Assembly (NCBI GenBank): GCA_030998015.1
Contig: JARWMV010000235.1
Span: 1,488,001 to 1,552,000 of the forward strand
Direction: 5' to 3'
Length of the DNA: 64,000 nt
DNA from: Ceratorhiza oryzae-sativae
Taxonomy: Eukaryota > Basidiomycota > Agaricomycetes > Cantharellales > Ceratobasidiaceae
Part shown: piece by piece, positions 54,898-64,000 of the stretch
Position numbering within the stretch: the first letter of the stretch is position 1
Layout: every line of letters starts with the position of its first letter
Notes under the pieces: model-generated
Told to the model about the DNA's origin: nothing
Databases searched by the model: none
What the model saw: the letters and a program-made list of their open reading frames with translations, nothing else
Position numbers and translations under genes: made by a program

Positions 54898-55344
54898 AGC
54901 CGACCTCTACTTCTCTCCTCAACCCCCAGTGAACTTATTCTCTCATATTCCTCAAGTTTTTTTGCTTCATGGTGGCCACTATATCTCCCTTGAAACACGC
55001 ATGTATTGTTCATCTCAAACAAAAGGGTCTTTCTGACCAAGACGTAGCTAGTAGGTTGGCACCCATAGGCTACAGAACTGTCGGGCGTATCTGGTCTAGT
55101 TACCTTTGTGGTGATGATATATTTACTCCTGGGCATTCTACTGGTTGGCCACATAAAATGGATGAATCGGCAGGTCATTGGGCTGCACTGTTAATCTCTC
55201 GGGGTGTTGTCAAAACAGCTGCTGAGCTGCAATGTGACTTTTTCCCCAATCTTAGCATCAATACAGTGAGATGGTGGCTGATAGAGCTGGGATTTTGCAT
55301 TTATCACTGACGCCGACGGCCACTACTTGATTGGAAAAAGCACC

Positions 55345-55540
55345 CTCAGCAAAAACCTGTGGGGGTAATGGTGTGTAATTAGGCATAAGGAGGGGTAATG
55401 AAAACAGGGGTGTAGTAATGGTGTCATTATGCCAAATTACACTGGTGTAATGGGATAATGACAGATAATTATGTGTCATTTCATGGAATTACACCATTAC
55501 TACACCCCCCTGTTTCATTACACCTCAAGTTTTTCCTGAG
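55345..55540. mobile_element. MITE-like palindromic insertion inside the transposase gene
   Basis: About 196 bases with inverted ends (CTCAGCAAAAACCTG versus CTCAGGAAAAACTTG read from the other end). Larger internal inverted arms are built from GGGGTAATGAAAACAGG and GTGTAGTAATGGTGT. It has no coding capacity. The host frame reads KKHP before it and QPHLRWGRDHLTW after it, consistent with an insertion. Exact ends and target duplication are not certain. Confidence 0.6.
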
Positions 55541-55913
55541 CCAGCCCCACTTGCGGTGGGGACGTGACCATTTAACATGGGACAAAGTAGATTGGGCTAG
55601 GGTGATATTTTCTGACAAGTCAAAATTCTTTGTTTTTGGCACTGGAGGCCCAGATATATACTACAAGAAGGTTGGAGCTCCAGCAAAGCCAGAGCACATG
55701 AAACCAGTGGTCAAACATGGTGGTGGCCATGTTATGGTCTGGGGGTACATAACTGCTGATGGTGTCAGGCAACTGCACGTTATTGATGGCATGCTGACTG
55801 CAATCAAATACACTGAAATACTGTCTACCAAGTTCCTTCACCCCCTGATCAAATCCTGCACTTGCCTGTCTTCCATTATCTTCCAGCATGACAATGATCC
55901 AAAGCACACTGCT

Positions 55914-56471
55914 TGTTATGACCTGTCAAACAGACATAACAGAATAACCAAATATTTTTATGGATTTATGGCATTTTTCCTAAGTGGAACAAGCCATAAA
56001 CAAGGTCACATGACCTTGGCACTTAACCAGCGCTTACAGTGGTTACCCTGAACTTGCTCCAGCATTTCTCTCCATTGTTACTCGGAGTGAGGAGCGAGTT
56101 GTCACATGATCTTGGCGCTTACAACAGGATCATGTGACCTCAGTGCCTACCCCTCGGACCTTGCGCAGCTCTATAAGATTTGGAGCTGCACAAACTTAAG
56201 ACAAACAATTACCTAACCCATAGTACTGTACATAACCTGCACCTACTGCAGATTGTGCTTAGATAATACATCCACAGCCACTGCAGCCACAGGCATATAT
56301 AAGAAGGATAAAGCAAGGCTGGACACCTCAGCTTTCTTTATCTTGTCAACCACCATAGACCATAGCAAACACTGTAACTAGAACACTCAAATACATACTG
56401 CACAGCACCAAAACTGTCAATGCAGCCACTACTTAAGTGCTTTGCAAGGAAGCATCCAGAGGGTCACAACA
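55914..56471. mobile_element. Solo LTR with 5-bp target-site duplication
   Basis: 558 bases starting TGTTATGACC and ending GGGTCACAACA (inverted TG...CA ends), flanked by CTGCT at 55909-55913 and 56472-56476. Internally there is a TATA box (GCATATATAAG, about 56293-56303), as expected of an LTR promoter. No retrotransposon coding sequence is present, so this is the product of recombination between two LTRs. It interrupts the transposase codons right after KHTA. Confidence 0.88.
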
Positions 56472-56806
56472 CTGCTCAGTTGACCAAGAAATGGCTGCTT
56501 GATTGTTGTGTCAAAGTTCTTCCCTGGCCCACTAGCAGCCTGGATATGAACCCAATTGAGCATGTATGGGCATACCTTGATGCTGCTGTTCATGCTACAT
56601 CACTGCTTCCCACAAATCATACTGAAATGGCTGAGGTGCTGAAGAGGGAGTGGAAGAAGATACCCAAGAGCTACATCCAGAAACTCTATAGGTCAATGCC
56701 CCACTGAGTAGTGGCAGTTGTAAAGGCAAAGGGAGGTAACACTAGGTATTAGAACAACTCATGCCAGGTGAGTGTTTCTGCTGTGCCTCGCAGGGGTGAA
56801 GTCTTG

Positions 56807-57026
56807 TTTGCTTACATGATCCAAAATGATTGACCCAGTGCCGGACTTACTTCTTTTATTTCTCCACACTCTGCTTATCAATTTTTCTATTTATTTTTGC
56901 GCTTGTACTCTGCAGTAGTACAGATTGCATTCGCACTAATGTATGTACATGAATCGCAATTGTTAGAGACGCAGCAGCGAAATGTCACTTTTTCATCATG
57001 TGGGTCAATCATTTTGGATGGCAGTG
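56807..57026 (-). repeat. Right 220-bp terminal inverted repeat of the Tc1/mariner element
   Basis: Inverted partner of 54678-54897, same length. Both arms carry the inverted ~20-bp motif at their own two ends. Confidence 0.88.
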
Positions 57027-57321
57027 TACATAACCGCATGTTCGTTGAAAATAAGTTTAAATCAGAAATTTTATCAGTTGCTAGCCATGAATCATGCACG
57101 CTGTATCGTGTACTATCTGGCCAAGAAGACTATACCCCGTTCGGCCGCTTCGGTTAGCAATTCTGCACAGAATCAGAAAAATACGGAGTATATGCGCTGG
57201 CATTCCTGGCGTGCCGGATTTGAATCAACAGGTTACGGGGATAGAACTTCAATAGTTCGACGACGACGAGCCGCTGGCAGGGGACGTAGCCGAATTCAGG
57301 TAGCGCATTATTTGAACTCCC

Positions 57322-57990
57322 CTATCTGAGTTTCCAGAAGCATGAGCTGTGATGGAATAGAAACGGCCTGAAAGAAAAAAAGAAAGAAAAAAAAAACGGA
57401 TACCCTTTCTTCACAGCGTCGGTGAAGCGTGCCTCCAACGTTGAGATTCGGTGCCGTAGACTCTCTTCGACACCTGACGTGGTACACAAGCTCTCTGTCA
57501 GCGAATAGATCTTCTTTTCGGTATCAACGAGCATTTAGAGCACATTCAAGGTGATACTTAGGTGCTGAGGTTGCCATTGTGTCAAATTCCTTCAGAATGC
57601 GCAAGCAAGACATACCTCCGATAATCCCGTTTGCGGCAGTTCACATTGCATGAGCGTGCTACGTGCTTCATAACCATCTTGATTTTTCACTGAGCTCTGG
57701 ATTGCTTCTGAGAGCTGCTTCTGATCTTCTGAGTTGTTTTGTTCTTGATATAAACACATAATCTTGCGGATGGTGCCAACAGTAAAGCGCCCGCGGCAGA
57801 TTGGGCATCTAGGATTGGCAAGAGATTCGATACATGGGCGACAAAACACATGTCCTACGTGCAGGCAACACTCCACATTATTCCACAACGTAGAGCGGTG
57901 GGTAAACTCACCACAAGATAGACTATGTGGGACACGCTCGTTATTGAAATCTTCACAGCAGATGGAACGTTCCTGGGGTACAAAGATGAT
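57322..57990 (-). pseudogene. RING-finger/coiled-coil gene copy B, degenerate
   Basis: Paralogue of the gene at 58233-59525. The RING reads SICCEDFNNERVPHSLSCG, an intron, then HVFCRPCIESLANPRCPICR. Downstream come LSEAIQSSVKNQDGYEARST and LTESLCTTSGVEESLRHRIS. Compared with copy A, the start ATG is ATC (ATCTTTGTACC versus ATGTTTGTCC). The first zinc-ligand Cys is replaced by Arg (ERSICC versus ECSVCL). The C-terminal extension of copy A is not recognisable, and the coiled coil runs into a poly-A/T tract near 57380. Most likely a pseudogene, unless an upstream exon supplies a new start. Confidence 0.65.
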
Positions 57991-58232
57991 ATCAAAAGGT
58001 GCCTCAAAGGCTCTTTATCTTGTGTTTTGAAGAGACAGGCACCACATGGCAACAGACAAGCCGTAGTGGCTCCTTAGCGCACCACGCTCAATGATAAGGC
58101 TGTGCAATCCCCGATCACCAAGCATCAGCAAGCAAGCTTCAATTGTGACGGTACAATACAAATGATTCGAAGTGGGCCATTTCTACTTCATGTTAGAGGC
58201 AACCAAGACGAAGTGCGCCCCTCTCCCTCTCA

Positions 58233-59525
58233 TTAATATGACCTCTCAACAAACCTGGCCCTGTTTCCCCTCGCGCGAGTGGGTTTATGCCCGCGCCTCA
58301 CTGGTATAAATCCATCGTCATCTGGCACAGCATGTTCAACCGCGCCTTCACCTGGAGCCGCAAGCTGCCGCATAGACATTTCGAGTGTCGGCCAGTCTTC
58401 GCTGGCTGTAGAGGGAGATAATGGTGTAGCCTTAGTGAACCAATCATGATCCGAGGTAGGGACAATAGCCTGGCGGAGGTTGCCCATCCTGAGCTTCTTT
58501 ATATCGGGTTGCGTATTTTCTTGTGGGAAGGATTGTTCTGACCACATTAGAACGCTTCTATCAGTGGCCAGGCCTGCCTCGATTGTGGAAGCAGAAGGTT
58601 CATGTGGAGGAGACACTCCAGACTTTGGTCCACGTTCTGCATGGTTCGAAGGGCTATGGATCGAGTGAATGATCTGAGGTTCGCAGTTTAAATCTTGGAC
58701 AGCAGCAGAAGCTTCGGACTTGATGAGCTGGATGGATGAATCCAGTTCTTGAACATGCGCGAGGAGAGCTGAGTCATTTGTCAGAGTTTTTTAATAGAGA
58801 AATCGACTGACGAGTATCTCACATTGAATGCGGAGAGTGTGTATGCTGGTTGGATCGATTAGAAATGGATGATACAAGTTTATAAAAAGGGGATCGCCTG
58901 GCGCACCTCCTCTCATTCACATTGGAATTCAACTGCCTCTCGAGTATCGAGATACGATCCCAAAGGCTCGCTTCAATGGCTGCAGCATCACTTGCCTTGT
59001 CCTTCAATGAATGAATTTGTTGTTCGGTTTTTACCAATTTATGGAGTACGTCCAATGAAATAACTATCCCCTGTGAGCTCGACATGTTAAATGATCCAGC
59101 AAAGCGCCTGACGAAACACGTACTTCAGACATCTTCTGTTGTCGCAAGCTCTGTGGCGAGTTGTGTTGCACGAGGGTTTTACGCCGTTCGTAATCGCCAG
59201 GTGTTTCTACCGAGCTTTGTATTGCTTGCCACATCAGACATTCACGCTCTGATTTAGCCAATTTCGATTCGTTTGAGCTTTCGTTTTCACAGACAATTTT
59301 ACGGATTGAGTTGAAGCTGTAGGTTGTGCGACAGTTTGGACAACTCGGAGTGGCTCTAATGGCATAGAGACACGGGCGACAGAATACATGACCTGATAAT
59401 CAGAGATAAATTTAGTTTATGGACGGGTGCATGAGCGCTGGGAGCTTACCGCATGGTATATTGTATGGAACGCGCTCAGCGTCGAAATCTTCAAGACAAA
59501 CAGAACATTCCCGGAGGACAAACAT
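58233..59525 (-). CDS. RING-HC finger protein with coiled coil, copy A (putative E3 ubiquitin ligase)
   Basis: Starts MFVLRECSVCLEDFDAERVP. The intron at about 59396-59450 splits the conserved Gly codon and continues HVFCRPCLYAIRATPSCPNC, completing a C3HC4 RING at the very N terminus. Next comes a basic/polar region (NSIRKIVCENESSNESKLAK, QAIQSSVETPGDYERRKTL). A phase-0 junction at MSE|GIVISLDVLHKLVKTEQQIH leads into a coiled coil (KDKASDAAAIEASLWDRISI, LERQLNSN). The C-terminal exon has HVQELDSSIQLIKSEASAAV, is Ser/Pro-rich, and ends HKPTRARGNRARFVERSY. One internal junction near 58780-58910 is not resolved. A RING with a following coiled coil suggests a ubiquitin ligase that self-associates; its substrate is unknown. 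Confidence 0.7.
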
Positions 59526-61276
59526 GAGATATCAAGATATGGGGACCTATATTTATCTTTGGTGGAGTTGATATGGTGTGGTCAAGGGGAAACGTGGTCG
59601 TGGCCCATTAATGTGCCACCGAAACGATGAGGCTGTCCATCGCAAGTGGCTAGCGCTCAACCCAAGGACCAGACGAGCACGGCAATTTCCAATTTCAACA
59701 GTCTGGCCAATTCGAGTCAACACGGGCAGTAGTTTTATTTATTTATTTAAATTATACTGTCCTCTTTCCTACAACGAGACGTTCAGTGTCGCGACTACGA
59801 TCAGGCGGATCAGACTTACCCCCTTCAATGACCGGCTTGGTTACTGTAGAGTCCCGCTTGTAGTGACCACCTTCGCGTACTTACTATCCCCATATTTTTT
59901 CCATGCATCTCCAATTATTCACTCCTATAATCTGTCTTGTTACACGCGAAGCCTCCGGGTTAGCCATATGGTCCCTTCAATAACAGATATGCCTCACAAT
60001 GGCGAATGACTGATGTCGACGACTGCACCTTGTGAGAGAAAAATATCAGATGTTCAAAGGCATTACTTTAGGGTTAAATAATATTAAATTTATAGCGGTA
60101 TCAGCGAGAATGGCCAGAGGGGTGGGTTCGTTGCATCCCCCGAGACGACAGGGTATAGCTTCTGTCTGAAACACACTCGTGGGCGCTGGTGGGCCAAGGC
60201 GCCCCGGAATTCTACTAATCCCGCCCACATTCAACTAGATAAAGCATGTGGCGGGGCCTTTAAAGGTTTAAGTGATTACCGAAACCCTGGAGTACTATTG
60301 CTGTGATTCACCTCTATCATGCCAACACGGTTCAGAACGAGAAGCTGGATGCTATATGCGCCATCGACTCTTAAACCCTCAATATTTCGGTGTTTGTCCA
60401 GAAAGACACATAAAAGTCCTCGGGTTATGCCATTTGCCCGTTGTTGCATCTACACAAATCAAACAGGGTTTGGGGCGGGTGTAGTTGAAACTTCCTCTGG
60501 CATTAATAAGAATTGTTCTCAGATTCCATCCATGACTCAAACTGGATAATATTTTCTCAACACACTATCGACACGCCAACTAGACAACGAAGATCCAGAT
60601 GCCCGAGGTGCTAAGTCCCCGATAGCCTTGGGCCACAAGCTATGTCATCATCCCGAGCTTGGTGTATGAATGCAATATATCCCAGCCACCGCACAAAAGA
60701 GGGGCTCAATGGAGATGCCAAATTTGATGAATAATTCGTTTCACCATCGACTCCATTGCCTTTCGATATTCAAGAGGCATACTAAACCTAGAACGGTCGG
60801 GCTAAAAACGAGTATTTTGAACCAACTGCCCTAGAGGCTACGGCAACCGCGTTTGCAAGAGCAACATGACCGATTTCGCGCCGCAACATCGACTCATAGC
60901 ATAAACCTTTCTCGAGGCTAGTGGATTTGACGATCTTAGCCTACAACACTTCAATTAACCGCACTTTTGCTCGGGAAAACCGCATCCACAAACGGAGAGG
61001 CAAACTAGAGAAGTTGGCACACAGCATTCGCCTTCATATGACGCAAGAAGAAGGTCGTTGGGATGAGAAGGATTTGAAGGCCAATAAGGTGCACAGCTCC
61101 GTTGGATGCACTTCCAGATCCGTACACGGTTCCAGACAGACAAGAACAAAGCGCAGAATATCCGCCATGCATACAGTGCGAAATCATACATCCCATCCTC
61201 TACGCACTTAATACAAACAGGGTCAATACTACAGGACTCTAGTCATCCTATTTTTCGCCCGGCAACCCATCCATAT
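59526..61276. other. 1.75 kb without a supported gene
   Basis: Several short frames (59578-60009 plus is the longest) have no motif and no splice-consistent continuation. The first 100-200 bases are the probable promoter of RING copy A. Confidence 0.35.
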
Positions 61277-62250
61277 CTAGTAACCAGCAGCCCCAGGCGC
61301 CTTGTCCCCTTGCTTCCTCAACCGCAGCAACACCTCTCGGTAGCGCGCAAGATCAGTCGCGCCAGGACCAGTGCGGGCGACCGTCTTGGACTGCGAGTTT
61401 TCGAGATCGATCAAGTCACAGATACGTGACCAGGTTGTACCAGCAGACAACGAATCCGTCAGGTTCGACAAATAGTTCGCCTCGTTTTCCCTAACCCAAT
61501 AAAATGAGATTACAGACACAAAAAGAACAAGAACAAGAATAAGAAGAAAAAAAAAAGGGGGACGCACTTGTTCTCACGAATCTGACGCTCCTTTTTCGCG
61601 TTGTACTCTTCGTAGAATTTGTCGATGTCTCTCTCGGCCTTGGCGATCGTCTCGGCGCGTTTAGCCTTGGACTCGGCATCCCTCTGTGCAATCTTTTCTT
61701 GCTGGTGCTCTTTCCATTGGCTGCAAAACGCGGTAGTCAGGAACATGATCGACACGAAACACTGACAGCGATGAACCTACCGAACGATCTCGGGTTCTGG
61801 TTCCTCTGGCTGAGTGAAACCAGCATAGTTCGGAGCAGAGGGTGCTGGTGAGTGGAATATTTGGGTCTGTTGCGGGGTGGGTATATGGAAGGACGGCTGC
61901 GCCTCGAAAGCCTGAGACACCTAGAGCGATTAGCAAGCGTGTCCGTCACGAAATACATGGCTGCTCGCCTGGAGAGATGGTGCACTAGCAGGACCTTCTA
62001 CATCTTCCAAGGCTGGAAATGCTGAAGTTGCGCGTTCAAATTCGTCGAGGCCATCACCACCGCCCAAGCCAATGCCTGCGCTGGGGTTGCTGGGAGGGTT
62101 GCTGGGAGCGGAAGTAGGCATGCCAAAGTCATCTTCGTCTTCGAGAGCTGGGAATGAGCTATGTCCGCCAACAGGCTGGGTGGTTCCAGTGGGGGAAAAC
62201 GTGTCGTCGAGGTCAGGAAAGGCGGCTGCAGCGCGTTCAAATTCGTCCAT
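61277..62250 (-). CDS. Clathrin light chain
   Basis: Regulatory subunit of the clathrin coat in endocytosis and Golgi transport. It starts MDEFERAAAAFPDLDDTFSP at 62250; an upstream in-frame Met (62301) is less likely. FPALEDEDDFGMP and a second DEFERATSAFPALEDVE follow, giving the acidic N-terminal part. An intron with a GC donor (CAG|gcgagc near 61970) and acceptor CTAG joins SLQ to VSQAFEAQPSFHIPTP. EEPEPEIVR splices to QWKEHQQEKIAQRDAESKAK, the heavy-chain-binding helix (AKAERDIDKFYEEYNAKKER). The C terminus is NYLSNLTDSLSAGTTWSRIC, then DLIDLENSQSKTVARTGPGA and YREVLLRLRKQGDKAPGAAGY, as in fungal light chains. Complete and intact. Confidence 0.93.
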
Positions 62251-62445
62251 GGTGGGAGGTGAGAGCCTGGTCAAGGTCACGTGTCCAGACCAAGCGCCCA
62301 TTGGCTAGTCAATACTAAATCCCACAGAACTATCCTCCCGCTGGCTGGGATTCTCAATAACGACACTAAAAGCGGTAAATAGGAACTATTATTACATATT
62401 AAACAAAAGCAAAATGATCATGCATTGACTCCATCAAGCATGATG

Positions 62446-63947
62446 TCAATCCAGGTCAAAGGCTCCTGGAGGTCTGGGAGAGTCACTTCTCTCTGGATCC
62501 GGTTGCTGTCTTGAGAATTGCGTCGGCCGCTGCTCTGGCCCCCGGTCTGGTCTGGTGTCGCCAGCACCGCTTCTACTATCATTTCCTCTACCTGCATCAT
62601 CATTCTGATTCCCGGCATTCCTTGCATCCTGCGAAATCAGCTCGAAGCGACAAACGGGACACGTCCCCTTAATCTTGACCCAAGGTACGATACAATCTTC
62701 ATGGAAGCTGTGCTTGCACGGGATCGTGAGTGCTTCTCGAGGTTGCGGCGGTTCATCTTTTGAGGAAGATGCGGCCTCGTCCGGGTCAGGTGGCATATAT
62801 GCGAGGCTGTCTTTGCAAATCGCACAGTCTTGGTTTTCCAGTGGGTCTAGCATGACAGATTCAAGTGTGACCGGCAGGAAAAACGAGGTTTGCACGTACT
62901 GCCTGGTACAAGGACCGTTCGTGGCCAGGATGCAATCATATCCTCCGGGGCGGGTACGGGCGTAGGGTTGCTTCCTTCCATAAGTTGAGTGATGATTCGA
63001 TCGAGAGCTACAAGGACGCAAGTCAATAAACTGAGATTTAGCCATGGTTGGCTCGGCCAAACCTTCTTGATTCAAGGCAAAATCACCCCAGCGCCCATCG
63101 CCACGCGCACCCATCCCAACCCCTGGATTCGCGATCCCTGTGTCGGGGAGTATTAATACATGACAAACGGAAGGCGAGGACGGATGACACACCGGCGCTG
63201 AGTAACCCCATGATCATGCCATGCATGAATGGTGACGGCCGGGCCTGGGCGTTTGGAGGTTGGGCATTGGGAAACAACGTTGCGATAAAACTAGATTCAA
63301 TATTTGGCGTGAATAAATGAAAATATATTAGGTTGTGGTGCTCACTCTTCCAAATTTTGAGGCTCTAACCCCTCGTTTCGTTCGTTTCTCTCTTGCCGAC
63401 GAGACCCCCCGAACCTCCCAAAGGTGGTGCTCGTCCCTTCGGTCCCGCTTCTAAACGAGAAATGCAGGCCAGATCCGCTGCTTGATTGGCCACTACCTTC
63501 CCCGCTACCCTCACGCCGAATGCCGGGAGTAGGTCTCTCCGGCGAGCCATGTTCTCGAGGGGTGGCCGGGGCCGGTGTTTGTGGTCCGAGATTCCGCATT
63601 CCAAACATGGCGCCAAGTATATTCGCAATGGGGTCGATGGCACCCGCGACGCCAGGCGTTGGTCCGCCACCACCGAATAATCGAGGCATGGAGGCAAAGG
63701 CGCGAGGGTCGTCTTCAGGTGCAGGCACTTCGGGGAGTTCCTCGATGAATTCTGAATCGCACGATGCACATAGCGGTGTGGGGTCCTTTGGATACCACGG
63801 CGGCGAAGTGGCAAGGGCGATAGGGGTGTTGGTTAGGGGTCAGAGCGAGATTTTTGATTAAGTCGCTTCAACTTGCATATTTATTTAATTGGGATAATCC
63901 TTACCGTTACGACAGGGCGCATCTCGGCATTGCACTGTGTGGTCCAT
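62446..63947 (-). CDS. RING-H2 E3 ubiquitin ligase (RNF115/126-like)
   Basis: The proposed start is MDHTVQCRDAPCRN at 63947. With PLCASCDSEFIEELPEVPAP in exon 2 this could form a small N-terminal Cys zinc finger as in RNF126/BCA2. A Gly/Ser/Pro-rich middle follows (FGGGGPTPGVAGAIDPIANI, HFSFRSGTEGTSTTFGRFGG), then FMHGMIMGLLSAG and NPGVGMGARGDGRWGDFALN. The C-terminal RING-H2 reads CAICKDSLAYMPPD, an acidic/Ser insert, IPCKHSFHEDCIVPWVKIKG and TCPVCRFELISQDARN, with the C3H2C3 ligands present; the insert between the Cys pairs is longer than usual. The tail is disordered (GDTRPDRGPEQRPTQFSRQ) and ends GAFDLD at 62446. Cytosolic ubiquitin ligase by family; substrates unknown. Confidence 0.82.
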
Positions 63948-64000
63948 CGACAGGTCAGTAGGGCGCTACTGGCGTTCTGCAGCCACTGAACTCACCTGGT
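63948..64000. other. Window edge upstream of the RING-H2 gene
   Basis: 53 bases only; they may include promoter or a further 5' exon of the RING-H2 gene. Nothing can be said from them. Confidence 0.3.

Larger units (their letters stand above)
54969..56707 (+). pseudogene. Broken Tc1/mariner transposase
   Basis: The N-terminal DNA-binding part reads MVATISPLKHACIVHLKQKG, LSDQDVASRLAPIGYRTVGR and NTVRWWLIELGFCIYH. It then meets an in-frame TGA (about 55308), beyond which RRRPLLDWKKHP continues the family pattern. The catalytic part has ARVIFSDKSKFFVFG (first Asp), HGGGHVMVWGYI, IIFQHDNDPKHTA (second Asp) and, after the LTR, LTKKWLLDCC and LPWPTSSLDMNPIEHVW (Glu). Taking out the LTR and one copy of its 5-bp duplication restores frame and gives exactly 34 residues between the second Asp and the Glu, the DD34E spacing of Tc1. 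Non-functional as it stands. Confidence 0.85.
54678..57026 (+). mobile_element. Tc1/mariner (DD34E) DNA transposon, inactive, with nested insertions
   Basis: 2,349 bases flanked on both sides by TA (54676-54677 and 57027-57028), the target duplication of Tc1/mariner elements. Both ends have 220-bp inverted repeats starting CACTGCCATCC. The interior encodes a transposase broken by a stop, a MITE-like palindrome and a solo LTR. Without the last two insertions (about 196 bases, and 558 bases plus a 5-bp duplication) the element would be about 1.6 kb. Confidence 0.88.

Noticed and set aside
1..64000. CRISPR arrays, bacterial operons or riboswitches
   Set aside because: The DNA is eukaryotic (intron-rich genes); no regularly spaced repeat-spacer array was seen.

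Overview
The window is nuclear DNA of a filamentous basidiomycete, most likely an Agaricomycete of the Rhizoctonia/Ceratobasidium type (inference). Genes are intron-rich with short introns of about 40-65 nt. They encode a Bud4/anillin-like septation protein, clathrin light chain, a mitochondrial Mtf1-type factor, a bZIP factor, fungal TKL-type kinases and a candidate lipopeptide pheromone precursor. All products and exon structures were read by eye; no database search was possible.

Layout. 1-18 kb: the edge of a membrane-protein gene, then three genes that together look like a GlcNAc (chitin monomer) utilisation set: GlcNAc-6-phosphate deacetylase (2284-4774, -), an MFS permease (10965-13341, -) and a BadF-type GlcNAc kinase (16445-17880, -). 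Between them lie a hemerythrin-like gene, a fragmentary gene, an F-box gene, a 1.3 kb element with 55-bp inverted ends, and a 31-codon CAAX peptide gene that resembles a mating pheromone precursor. 18-25 kb: two tandem genes joining a beta-trefoil-like domain to a coiled coil, with a decayed copy between them, then a mitochondrial transcription factor/rRNA-methyltransferase-fold gene and a possible small secreted protein. 25-40 kb: a large Bud4-like gene, a UPF1-like SF1 helicase and a gene that appears to encode three protein-kinase domains in a row. 39.6-43.8 kb has no gene I can support. 43.8-54.6 kb: bZIP factor, wax-synthase-like membrane protein, short-chain dehydrogenase, a small conserved fungal protein and a divergent kinase. 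54.7-57.0 kb: a dead Tc1/mariner transposon with 220-bp inverted repeats that was itself hit by a solo LTR (perfect 5-bp duplication) and by a MITE-like palindrome. 57.3-64 kb: two tandem RING/coiled-coil genes (one a pseudogene), clathrin light chain and a RING-H2 ubiquitin ligase.

A recurrent oddity is that otherwise convincing genes are broken by one missing base, usually in a short homopolymer. Eight such sites are listed. They look more like residual sequencing/assembly error than like eight independent gene deaths. CDS coordinates below span first to last supported codon, introns included.
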